In this document: positions 9,701 through 16,319 of the stretch, one piece after another
Layout of the letters: each line of letters starts with the position of its first letter
Position numbering within the stretch: the first letter of the stretch is position 1
Origin: an uncultured Flavobacteriaceae bacterium
GTDB taxonomy: Bacteria; Bacteroidota; Bacteroidia; Flavobacteriales; Flavobacteriaceae
DNA length: 21,094 nucleotides
Assembly: GCA_913020685.1 (NCBI GenBank)
Contig: CAJWAY010000010.1
Coordinates: forward strand, 1-21,094
Direction of reading: 5' to 3'
Notes under the pieces: generated by a model
Databases searched by the model: none
Seen by the model: the letters and a program-made list of their open reading frames with translations, nothing else
Told to the model about the DNA's origin: nothing
Made by a program: the position numbers and the translations under genes

Positions 9701-9842
9701 ATTTGTGATCACAGATTATTCTGGCTTTGATCCCGAGGTAAATACTGGAAGCGATATAGGGGGTATTCAGACATTTGGGATAGATCGTTTTACCTATCCC
9801 ATGCCCAGAACGATTTTATTCGGGTTAAATGCCTCATTCTAA
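6786..9842 (+). CDS. SusC/RagA-family TonB-linked outer-membrane transporter
   Basis: A 1018-aa outer-membrane beta-barrel that takes up a large nutrient with its SusD partner, driven by TonB. The N-terminus has a long charged stretch and a hydrophobic signal segment (about 22-38, ending TYA). A carboxypeptidase-D regulatory-like domain follows (about 54-128, starting ISGKITDDDGMPLPGANIV), then the TonB-box-like EEVVVTGYG (131-139), a plug domain (about 142-266) with IIIRGIGSLRSG, PLFVVDGF and IDVLKDASAAAIYGARAANG, and a barrel ending in aromatic ILFGLNASF. There is no STN domain, so no FecR-type sigma signalling is expected. An alternative start is Met6. The SusD-like gene follows after 17 bp. 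Neighbouring phosphoesterases suggest a phosphodiester substrate; this is inference. Confidence 0.95.
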   Translation: MKQIEMKFIYFLNRYDKLNLKICLAFLIGFVPMTGTYANKENSKQIQSEIQKIISGKITDDDGMPLPGANIVEKGTSNGVQTDFDGNFTISVSDEDPVLIVSFVGFLSQEIDVGNQNSVAVKLISDAESLEEVVVTGYGSQRKSDVTGAISSIKTEDFNRGVVANPGQLLQGKISGVNVTATSGEPGAAQNIIIRGIGSLRSGTTPLFVVDGFIIDNSSFGVTNPLNFINPQDIASIDVLKDASAAAIYGARAANGVIVITTKKGTMGKTEMNLSVSTAISNIANSVDVFSAEEFRKKVPSVGGTLNDFRGNTNWQDELMRTGISKNMNFSMSGNVNEKFSYYTSLGVDDQSGIFNNSDLKRYSGRLNLNQKAWDGRLNIDMNLTATRNVNNRPNIGSSVVDMLQLNPTIPVYTNGEPTVIQDKLNPIVRNEIYTNEIVNNRILANFSPSIEIIDGLTYKLNVGVDYSSTNQDMFENPYNELEGYEDGELYNRFTLNTNSLIENTLTYNLTKGDHNLIILLGHSYQEATYSHKIYESEGFSNNGIEPRYQDQISSDVLPTTLNGQAFINEQQSYFGRVNYGYANKYLVTATLRADGSSKFGANNKYGYFPSVAFGWNISSEDFMSDNETFSNLKLRASWGQTGNQDGIPSKVSLASYKDTKGENDTYPLAGTESSIDDYPFGTVPVRTPNPDLQWEVSTQVNVGVDFAALDSKLSGTIDYFNKVATDVVLFATSIDPIQPTASNWTNIPEMEIQNSGIEIALNYNGSMGNDITYNIGGNVSLIDNKVANSPFQILTTGAATGAGQTGATINGYMNGEPIGTFYMKEFTGIGSNGLSQYRDVVADGESLDNDRAAQGTALPNTIYAFYINLNYNSFDLGLNFNGVSGNKIFNHTKMSLFSTSQLGRNLNTTDFATLYPNEDNSNANEVSTRYLEDGSYLRLNNATIGYTLDPQTIGLGDFIQNIRLSLTGQNLFVITDYSGFDPEVNTGSDIGGIQTFGIDRFTYPMPRTILFGLNASF

Positions 9843-9859
9843 TTTAAAAAATTACAAAA

Positions 9860-11617
9860 ATGAAAAATAAAATTAAATTTATTATATGTGCACTGAGCCC
9901 ATTTTTCCTTTTTAATTGTACTGATCTAGAGGAAGAAAGACTAGATGAAGCTGCCTTTGGAGCTCAAGCAGAAACTATTTCTGGTGCATTAGCTCCAGCC
10001 TACGGATATCTTTCATGGACTTGGAGACACACAAATTACTATGGTCTACAGCTGATCACCTCTGATGAGGCAATTCTTCCCTACCGAGGTGGAACCGATT
10101 GGTATGATGGAGGCAAGTTTATGGCTGCCCATAAACATGCTATAACCCCCTCCAATAGTTTGGTAGGAGCTGGATGGGATAAAATTACGACCAATCTTTC
10201 ACGAACGCTGGCAGCCATTGAGGTTCTAACGCCTTTGTCCGAAGCTGGAAATGCAGAAGCCAGTGGAGCTTTGTATGAAATGATTGCGCTAAGAGCATAT
10301 CTTAATATGTTGATGTTGGATGGTTGGGGTATAGTGCTTCAGAAAGAAACTTCCGGAAATTTATCGACTGTCCTGAGAGGCCAAGATGCGATTGATAACA
10401 TCGAAAGTGATCTATCATCTGTTGTAAATAAAATTAATTCTAATCGAGCTCCTGCAAGAATTTCACAATCTGCTGTTTGGGGATTCTTAGCAAGATTACA
10501 TCTTAATGCAGCTGTGTATAGAGATCCGTATGGGACTCCGAGCTTTAGTTCTGATGATATGAATAAGGTTATTGAATACACAAGCAATATAATTAGCAGT
10601 AATAAATTCTCTATCTCACCAGAGTATTTTGATCTATTTAACGACGAAAACAACACTAATCCTGAACTGATTTTTGCCTTGGATCAAAGAGGTGTACTAA
10701 AAAGAGAACACTCAAGATGGGCCTACTGGTCTTTGGCTGGATCATGGTTTCCAAGACCCGAGTTCCCAAGTGCCGATGGAACAGATGGACCTGCTATTAC
10801 CCCTGACTTTTACCAAACATGGATAGATGCTTATGGAAATACAGACCCTGCCGAAGCTGATGCTCGTTTTTATAAAAAAAATACTATCATTCCTGGCGAT
10901 GTGCTGGCTGATTTTGAGGGCCGTTCTAAACTTTTAGAATCCGAAACTGAAAACAGTTACTACTGTGTTGAACCCACTGAATTTGAAATCGACAGAGGAA
11001 TTATTCGTGGGATCATATGGGGCCCAAGAAAGGGAAGTGACGGTAAGTTTGAAGCCTGTGATACAGGAGGTGTTAAGATCATGCCAGTAAAGCAAAGAAA
11101 AGGTAATGGTCCTGATAGAGACGTAGGCTATGTCAATCATACTAGACAGGTAGATTTTACCAATGAAGGTTCATATCACAATACAGGTTACAGGTGTGCT
11201 AAATATCAGTTTAGTAGAACCTCTCCTAATGGAAACAACTACAGTAGCGTTGACTTAGTTCTCATGCGATTGGCCGAAATTTACTTAATGAGGGCTGAAG
11301 CCAAATTAAGAAATGGAGACAGTGCTGGAGCTTTGACAGATGTTAACACTATAAGATCTTCAAGAAATGCACGTCCTGCTCAAACTCCTGCCGCTTTAAA
11401 TTCGCTTGATCTGGAGTCAATGTATCGTGAACGTGGATTTGAATTGTACTGGGAGGGATTCAGACGCACCGACCAAATTCGTTTTGGAAAATATGAAGAC
11501 CCTTGGACAGAAAAATCAGATTCCGATCCCAATAATAGGTTATTTCCCATCCCCCAAAAAACAGTTGATGCTGCATCAGGGAATGATGGATTCCTAGAAC
11601 AAAATCAAGGCTATTAA
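9860..11617 (+). CDS. SusD/RagB-family substrate-binding lipoprotein
   Basis: A 585-aa surface lipoprotein that acts as the lid of the SusC-like transporter. The signal peptide ends in the lipobox LFNC with Cys20. The residues after it, TDLEEE, are acidic, like the export signals that place Bacteroidota lipoproteins on the cell surface. The N-terminal helical part (GALAPAYGYLSWTW; MIALRAYLNMLMLDGWG) and the C-terminal block (LMRLAEIYLMRAEAKLRNGD, then RGFELYWEGFRRTDQIRFGKY, then NRLFPIPQ) are diagnostic of the family. It ends just before a strong terminator, so it closes the two-gene transcript. Confidence 0.95.
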   Translation: MKNKIKFIICALSPFFLFNCTDLEEERLDEAAFGAQAETISGALAPAYGYLSWTWRHTNYYGLQLITSDEAILPYRGGTDWYDGGKFMAAHKHAITPSNSLVGAGWDKITTNLSRTLAAIEVLTPLSEAGNAEASGALYEMIALRAYLNMLMLDGWGIVLQKETSGNLSTVLRGQDAIDNIESDLSSVVNKINSNRAPARISQSAVWGFLARLHLNAAVYRDPYGTPSFSSDDMNKVIEYTSNIISSNKFSISPEYFDLFNDENNTNPELIFALDQRGVLKREHSRWAYWSLAGSWFPRPEFPSADGTDGPAITPDFYQTWIDAYGNTDPAEADARFYKKNTIIPGDVLADFEGRSKLLESETENSYYCVEPTEFEIDRGIIRGIIWGPRKGSDGKFEACDTGGVKIMPVKQRKGNGPDRDVGYVNHTRQVDFTNEGSYHNTGYRCAKYQFSRTSPNGNNYSSVDLVLMRLAEIYLMRAEAKLRNGDSAGALTDVNTIRSSRNARPAQTPAALNSLDLESMYRERGFELYWEGFRRTDQIRFGKYEDPWTEKSDSDPNNRLFPIPQKTVDAASGNDGFLEQNQGY

Positions 11618-11644
11618 TGTTTTTTCAAAAGATTCTTGAAATAG

Positions 11645-11678
11645 CAAAAGCAGGTATTTTACCTGCTTTTGTTTTTTT
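11645..11678 (+). terminator. intrinsic terminator after the SusD-like gene
   Basis: An 11-bp perfect stem, CAAAAGCAGGT (11645-11655) with ACCTGCTTTTG (11661-11671), and a 5-nt loop ATTTT are followed by seven T. It lies 28 bp after the susD-like stop and separates that transcript from the phosphodiesterase gene. Confidence 0.92.
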
Positions 11679-11715
11679 AATGAGATGATATTGTGGAGGA
11701 AGAGTGGATGATACT

Positions 11716-11747
11716 TTTGTAATTTAACAATTTACACCTTAGATTAA
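11716..11747 (+). promoter_or_regulatory. candidate promoter of the phosphodiesterase gene
   Basis: TTTG at 11716-11719, a 20-nt spacer and TAGATTAA at 11740-11747 match the Bacteroidota -33 element fully and the -7 element TAnnTTTG at four of six fixed positions. It lies between the upstream terminator and the ATG at 11762, where an independent promoter would be needed. Confidence 0.4.
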
Positions 11748-11761
11748 AGCAAATAAATTTA

Positions 11762-13426
11762 ATGACCTACCAAAAAAGTTTTTTTACCCTTACTTCAAAG
11801 AGTTTTTTCTTTTTCATTTTTTTGATTTTATCATGTATAAAACAGAAAATTAATAAAGATTTTAGAACTGATCATCTGATTATAATAGGGGTGGATGCAT
11901 TGAGTCCCAACGGAGTTATAAACGCAGACACTCCCGTTATGGATGAGCTGATGAATAATGGCTCATACACCCTCAATGCTCGAGGTGTACTACCAACTTC
12001 AAGTAGTACAAATTGGGCCTCAATGGTCTCGGGAGCGGGTCCTGAACAACACGGAATTACATCCAATGGCTGGGAAAGAGATGAACATACGTTACCAGCA
12101 GTAGTTCAAGGAGAGGAGGGAATATTCCCAACAATTTTTAACGTAGCACGCAAACAAAGACCTGAATTGGAAATGGGCGCCATTTATACATGGAGTGGTT
12201 TTGGACGTTTAATTGAAAGAAGTCTACTGGATTATGATTCTAATGAGAAGAGTGACGAATTGACTGTTGAAAAAGCAATCAATTACATCAAGAAAAAAAC
12301 TCCTAATTTTCTATTTATACACCTTGACGAAGTAGATCACGTGGGTCATAGTTTGGGACACAAGACCTCTCACTTTTATGATGCAGTAGCACATATTGAT
12401 CAGCAAATAGGGAAAATAATACAATCCACTAAAGAGGCTGGAATTTATGATAAAACAACCTTTATCATCTCTGCAGATCACGGTGGGATAGGTTATGGTC
12501 ATGGAGGAGAAACTTTAGATGAAATTGAGATACCGTTTATCATTTTCGGAAAGGGAATCAAAAAGAACTATTTGATTAGAAATCAGGTTTACATCTATGA
12601 TAATGCTGCTACAGCAGCACTTTTGTTGGGTTTAAATCAGCCACAAGCATGGATTGGCAGACCTGTAAAAACAGCTTTTATTGGTATTACCGAACCTGAA
12701 TTTCATGATCAAAAAATAAGAATTCCTGCTCCAACAATTTATCCAAAAGCGAATTTGTATGATTTGGCCGGTGGTCTTTATATCGATCAAAAAGCTGAGG
12801 TGCTAATGGAGTCCAGAGGTGATGCAAAGATCAGATATACTACCGATGGATCAATACCTACCCAAAATTCTCAATTATACAGTGGTAAATTTTTGCTTTC
12901 CAAAAGTACCGTAGTTATGGCCAAAGCTTTCAAAGGGGCAAATCAAGAAAGTAAAGTTTCAAAGGCTTATTACAGAATGATAAATTCCACTTCTAATAAT
13001 GGAATTCGTTATCACTATTATGAAAGTAAAAAAGATATGAATTTCCTGCCAAATTTCCTGGAAATGAAGGCTGTAAAGTCAGGAAAGACCTATCAGTTTA
13101 GAATTGACAGTATCAACCAAGTAAAACACCAATTCGGAATTCAATTCTCTTCATCCATCAAAATTAACAGTAAAGGGGAATATCATTTTTATCTTCTCTC
13201 CGATGACGGCAGTCGACTCTATATAAACAATACTTTGGTAGTGGACAATGACGGAGGACATGGAGCCATTGAAAGAAAGGGAAGTATATCACTACAACCA
13301 GGATTCCATAAGATAACTTTGGATTATCATAATCAACAGGGAGGAGCCTGGTTAGATGCCTTTTATAAAGGGCCGGGAATTCCCAAACAAATTATTCCGC
13401 CGCAAATTTTGTTTTTAATTGAATGA
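11762..13426 (+). CDS. type I phosphodiesterase/nucleotide pyrophosphatase-like lipoprotein with chitobiase-like and PA14-like domains
   Basis: A 554-aa envelope protein of the alkaline phosphatase superfamily, nucleotide pyrophosphatase/phosphodiesterase branch, expected to cleave phosphodiesters with two metal ions. A hydrophobic signal ends in lipobox LILSC (Cys25); the following IKQKINKD is not acidic, so a periplasm-facing anchor is likely. Visible active-site residues are Asp45 (GVDALSP), a nucleophile at Ser81 (PTSSSTNW, aligned three residues before Asn84), Asp192 and His196 (DEVDHVGHS), Asp239-His240 (SADHGG) and His247 (GHGGE). Residues about 330-405 look like the chitobiase/hexosaminidase C-terminal domain (RYTTDGSIPTQNS). 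Residues about 412-540 look like a PA14 sugar-binding domain (FYLLSDDGSRLYINN, HKITLDYHNQQGGAW). The appended domains suggest a glycan-linked substrate. Confidence 0.85.
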   Translation: MTYQKSFFTLTSKSFFFFIFLILSCIKQKINKDFRTDHLIIIGVDALSPNGVINADTPVMDELMNNGSYTLNARGVLPTSSSTNWASMVSGAGPEQHGITSNGWERDEHTLPAVVQGEEGIFPTIFNVARKQRPELEMGAIYTWSGFGRLIERSLLDYDSNEKSDELTVEKAINYIKKKTPNFLFIHLDEVDHVGHSLGHKTSHFYDAVAHIDQQIGKIIQSTKEAGIYDKTTFIISADHGGIGYGHGGETLDEIEIPFIIFGKGIKKNYLIRNQVYIYDNAATAALLLGLNQPQAWIGRPVKTAFIGITEPEFHDQKIRIPAPTIYPKANLYDLAGGLYIDQKAEVLMESRGDAKIRYTTDGSIPTQNSQLYSGKFLLSKSTVVMAKAFKGANQESKVSKAYYRMINSTSNNGIRYHYYESKKDMNFLPNFLEMKAVKSGKTYQFRIDSINQVKHQFGIQFSSSIKINSKGEYHFYLLSDDGSRLYINNTLVVDNDGGHGAIERKGSISLQPGFHKITLDYHNQQGGAWLDAFYKGPGIPKQIIPPQILFLIE

Positions 13427-13537
13427 ATTGGACAACTATTTACCAAATATATTTTAGTCTAAATCTGTAGGTGTTCGAAATGAATCAGAATTCTTTTTAA
13501 ATCAACAATTCATATTTCTAATAGTTAATAATTAGTA

Positions 13538-13570
13538 TTGTATAAATCGTTATTTGGCTTTTTTATACGA
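13538..13570. repeat. inverted repeat TTGTATAAA / TTTATACGA
   Basis: TTGTATAAA (13538-13546) can pair with TTTATACGA (13562-13570) over 9 bp, including one T-G pair, with a 15-nt loop. It lies 112 bp after the phosphodiesterase stop. No T-tract follows, so it is not an obvious terminator; it could be an mRNA 3'-end hairpin or chance in AT-rich DNA. Confidence 0.35.
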
Positions 13571-13751
13571 TAACATAAATAGGAATAATGATGACCAATA
13601 ATTATTAACAATTTAATTTAATGAGTATATAAATTTATATCAATATAATCTAGTTTTATTTGTTCACATAAATCCATTATTAAAAAAGATCACATTAGTC
13701 TAAGTCCCAAAACCAATAGCCTGTAAACAAATCAAACATTAAAAAAACTGA

Positions 13752-13783
13752 ATTAAAAAAAGGTATTTCATTTAAAGCCTTAA
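13752..13783 (-). terminator. weak terminator candidate for the GDPD-alkaline phosphatase gene
   Basis: Read on the minus strand, AAGG (13781-13778) pairs with CCTT (13763-13760), with an inner TTT/AAA extension, and is followed by TTTTTT. It lies about 30 bp after the TGA stop. The stem is short, so the call is tentative. Confidence 0.35.
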
Positions 13784-13814
13784 GTTAAACTTTGAATTTG
13801 TATCAATTAAAGGG

Positions 13815-15602
13815 TCATTTTAAAACTAGACCAATAATCTTATGAAACAAATCATAATTATTGTAGACTCCCTGAAAACATTGAGAATAGGGACCATATG
13901 CAAAAATAGGCACCATAATACCAGTATGATCGTCAGAGGCAAAAGAGCCCTCCAATCTGTTATTATCAAGATTTCCAGATAAAATACTTAAGCCAGAGGT
14001 TTCGTGATCGGCAGTGATCAGAACCAATGTGTTTTTATTATGATCAGCAAATTTAATTGCTTCCGCAATCGCCAAATCAAAATCTATGACTTCCTTGATC
14101 ACTTTAGGAAAATTATTTTCATGACCATATGAATCGATTTGCGCACCCTCTACCATGAGGAAAAAAGGTTTTTGTTTGTTGGAAAGAAAATGAATTCCTT
14201 TTGCAGTAGCCTTTGAAAGAATATTACCTCTGACATCTACACTTGGGACATCTTTTTCAGATATGAAATGACCAACTCTGTCTTTATTACATTTTTCTAA
14301 CTCATTAATATCATCAATTAAATAAAATTTTTCTCGCAAATCCTTTAAGTTAAAACTCGAAGCTCCACCTCCAACAAATAATGAGAGTTTACTTTCGAGG
14401 AGTTCTTTTAGAATCTCATTTTTTTCAGATCGATCCCTCCTATGTGCATAGAATGATGCTGGCGTGGCCCCAGTTATTTCATCACTTGTGATACATCCCG
14501 AAACAAAGCCATTTTGAAATAATATTTCAGTTATATTTTTTTTCAAGCTGTATTGAGCATCTAATCCAATGGCTCTATTCTTTGTTTTCTCCCCAATGGC
14601 TATTGCAGTAGCAGCAGCAGCAGAGTCTGTATTAAAATCATCAGCAGATTGGGTTTTGATAAGGCCGATACTTTTTAATTGTGTAAGTGTCAACTCACCA
14701 CCATTAACAAGACTAGCAGCTGATATTTGTGATAATCCATTTCCATCGCCAATCATTAAAATTACGTTTTCAACAGCTATTTTTTTTTGATCATATTCAA
14801 AAGTAGGTTTATAGATTTTTATTTTTTTTTCTAGACTATAGAGACGCTGATCTAGACTGTTTAAATAATCTGAAGCCATACAAGCTTGGTCTGTGTTGAT
14901 AAAGTCAACTCCCAAATCTTTAAAAACTTTCCAAGCTGTTTTAGAATCTGGAGTTCCCCAAAATCTAAAAGGTTTGTTATATGAGTGAGCTTTGTCGATA
15001 ATTGATTTAATTTTTTTATAATCCAAATCGACTAATCGACCTTTGCCATTCCATTCTGATGTTTTTTTGAAGCTCAAACTGATCATCGATATTTTATCCC
15101 AAGTTTTCGGGTTTTCGATGGGCTCTAGGCTTTGGTAGTCAAAATTTATATAATCGGGATAATCTGTATATTCTTCGGGCAAGGGTCTGTTACCCGATAT
15201 TACAAGATCGATATTTTGGTTTTGAATTATTTGGGGATAGTTTTTCAATATTTTGATCAGTTTTTGTAGTGTGCTTTTGGTGTCAGATTTTATATCAATT
15301 AAAAATTGTAGTGGTATATCATTTCTAAATCCTGATTCCAAAGCATTCACCATTGGATTTAGGTATAAACTTTCTATATCCCTATTTTTAATGATTTCAT
15401 CTTCCGAGTGAGTAACATATAACGAATCATTTTTTAAAAAAATATCAATCTCGATAGAATTAAGACCACAAGAGTAAGCCTGCCAGAAAGGGACTTTTCG
15501 ATTATAATCGTTATGTGAATGAATTAATGGATATTCCTTTTTTTGAGCTATACCCGATTGGATTAAAAAAAGCACTAAAAATAGGGTAATGAATCTTATC
15601 AT
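13815..15602 (-). CDS. secreted fusion: glycerophosphodiesterase/PI-PLC-like domain plus PhoA-type alkaline phosphatase
   Basis: A 595-aa exported protein with two catalytic domains. A signal peptide (about 1-19, SGIAQ) has no lipobox cysteine, so the protein is probably soluble in the periplasm. Residues about 25-250 resemble the GDPD/PI-PLC superfamily of Bacteroidota: HSHNDY (His28, His30), SIEIDIFLK (Glu51, Asp53), His65, and the barrel-end INTDQA. Residues about 275-595 are an alkaline phosphatase with all expected PhoA residues: Asp286 in MIGDGNG, nucleophile Ser327 in NTDSAAAATA, ATPASFYAHR (Arg388), EGAQIDSYGH (Glu485, Asp490, His494), ADHETSG (Asp532, His533) and His559 in DHTGIMVP. 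Together the domains could cleave a phosphodiester and then remove the phosphate. Both halves look intact. The gene is convergent to the phosphodiesterase gene and next to the SusC/SusD pair. Confidence 0.88.
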   Translation of the reverse strand: MIRFITLFLVLFLIQSGIAQKKEYPLIHSHNDYNRKVPFWQAYSCGLNSIEIDIFLKNDSLYVTHSEDEIIKNRDIESLYLNPMVNALESGFRNDIPLQFLIDIKSDTKSTLQKLIKILKNYPQIIQNQNIDLVISGNRPLPEEYTDYPDYINFDYQSLEPIENPKTWDKISMISLSFKKTSEWNGKGRLVDLDYKKIKSIIDKAHSYNKPFRFWGTPDSKTAWKVFKDLGVDFINTDQACMASDYLNSLDQRLYSLEKKIKIYKPTFEYDQKKIAVENVILMIGDGNGLSQISAASLVNGGELTLTQLKSIGLIKTQSADDFNTDSAAAATAIAIGEKTKNRAIGLDAQYSLKKNITEILFQNGFVSGCITSDEITGATPASFYAHRRDRSEKNEILKELLESKLSLFVGGGASSFNLKDLREKFYLIDDINELEKCNKDRVGHFISEKDVPSVDVRGNILSKATAKGIHFLSNKQKPFFLMVEGAQIDSYGHENNFPKVIKEVIDFDLAIAEAIKFADHNKNTLVLITADHETSGLSILSGNLDNNRLEGSFASDDHTGIMVPIFAYGPYSQCFQGVYNNYDLFHKIIGLVLK

Positions 15603-16190
15603 AATATTTTGACTTGAGCTGGATTATATTTATAAATAATTATTTTTATTTAGCGAAAAATTAGATTCAAAATTAATTCTAAAAACGTTTAAAAGAAAAT
15701 TACCAAAATCTCTTAATAACCAAACTATTAGAATAAGTTATGTTTATATATGATTCTAATCTCCGTTTACTAAATTTAAGTATTTAAATTATTATTTACA
15801 TACACTACTAAATAGCTAATTTATAATCTGAATCTAAATAATAGAATTACTGTCAATGATTAAATTGTCAAGTGATTTGAAACAATAACGCATACTTAAA
15901 TTTGCTGCTTGAAGAAAGTAAACTGAATAGGAAGCAAGCTAAACCAAAAAAATTAAGTAGTAACTTACACTATTAGAATTAAAATATGGTTTCTTTAAAA
16001 CGGATAAAAGCCCAAAAGCTTTTAAGTGGAATTGTTTGTTACTCAAGTAGGTTGCAGAATCGATATATGTAGAATTTTCAGATTTCAGTCTTATCTAAAA
16101 TTAACTAAAGTATTTGGTTAATCAGATTGGTAGTATTTTATAATTACGGATTTGAATCAACAACAGCAGGAAAAATAAGAATAATTAATC
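15603..16190. other. 588-bp AT-rich intergenic region
   Basis: Region between the divergent GDPD-alkaline phosphatase gene and the arginine leader. It must contain the promoter of the minus-strand gene, but I found no well-spaced TTTG/TAnnTTTG pair there. It holds a short direct repeat (15851-15877), a 6-bp hairpin AAAAGC/GCTTTT (16006-16023) without a T-tract, and a 28-codon ORF at 15986-16072 that I do not support as a gene. Confidence 0.55.
15851..15877. repeat. direct repeat TGTCAA(G)TGATT, two copies
   Basis: TGTCAATGATT (15851-15861) recurs as TGTCAAGTGATT (15866-15877) with a 15-bp period, about 250 bp upstream of the phosphatase-fusion start. It resembles a tandem operator. The TGTCA core recalls the PHO box, but the period is 15 rather than 11 bp. 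Confidence 0.3.
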
Positions 16191-16214
16191 TTTTTTGATG
16201 ATTTTGTCAAAAAA
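16191..16214. promoter_or_regulatory. palindrome over the arg leader promoter, possible operator
   Basis: TTTTTTGA (16191-16198) and TCAAAAAA (16207-16214) form a perfect 8-bp inverted repeat with an 8-nt spacer. It covers the -33 TTTG of the promoter candidate, the position of a typical repressor site. The arms are mostly A/T runs, so chance is possible. Confidence 0.4.
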
Positions 16215-16233
16215 AATAAAATTCGGATATTTG
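16203..16233 (+). promoter_or_regulatory. candidate promoter of the arginine operon
   Basis: TTTG at 16203-16206, a 19-nt spacer and GATATTTG at 16226-16233 match the Bacteroidota -33 and -7 (TAnnTTTG) elements with one mismatch and ideal spacing. Transcription would begin near 16237-16241, almost at the ATG of the 25-codon leader ORF (16242), so that mRNA would be nearly leaderless. Confidence 0.5.
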
Positions 16234-16241
16234 CATTTGAA

Positions 16242-16319
16242 ATGAAAGATGCAACGACATACTACATTGGATTTGCCGCTATTTCCAATCCGGCTCCACT
16301 TCGTCCACGCCGCCCCTAG
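16242..16319 (+). CDS. putative arginine-operon leader peptide, 25 aa
   Basis: An ORF of 25 codons with ATG at 16242 and TAG at 16317-16319, starting MKDATTYYIG and ending PAPLRPRRP. Three of the last five residues are arginine (codons 21, 23, 24: CGT, CGC, CGC) and the last residue before the stop is proline. It lies 93 bp before the first gene of an arginine operon, immediately after a promoter candidate, and ends where alternative RNA hairpins begin. The codons are much richer in G and C than the surrounding intergenic DNA. These features fit a regulatory leader peptide on which ribosomes stall, either for lack of charged Arg-tRNA or, as in TnaC (which also ends Arg-Pro-stop), by sensing a small molecule. 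There is no homologue I can name, and no Shine-Dalgarno site. The function is inferred from position and composition. Confidence 0.5.
   Translation: MKDATTYYIGFAAISNPAPLRPRRP

Larger units (their letters stand above)
13427..13814. other. 388-bp intergenic region between convergent phosphoesterase genes
   Basis: AT-rich sequence between two gene 3' ends, longer than terminators alone would need. It holds one long imperfect inverted repeat and a weak minus-strand terminator candidate, both listed. I see no ORF or RNA gene with support. Confidence 0.6.

Noticed and set aside
15851..15877. PHO box (PhoB site)
   Set aside because: The consensus has an 11-bp period; these copies are 15 bp apart and about 250 bp from the gene, so I list only a generic direct repeat.
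15986..16072. 28-codon ORF starting MVSLKRIKAQ
   Set aside because: No promoter, no GC shift and no residue pattern pointing to a function; ORFs of this length are expected by chance.
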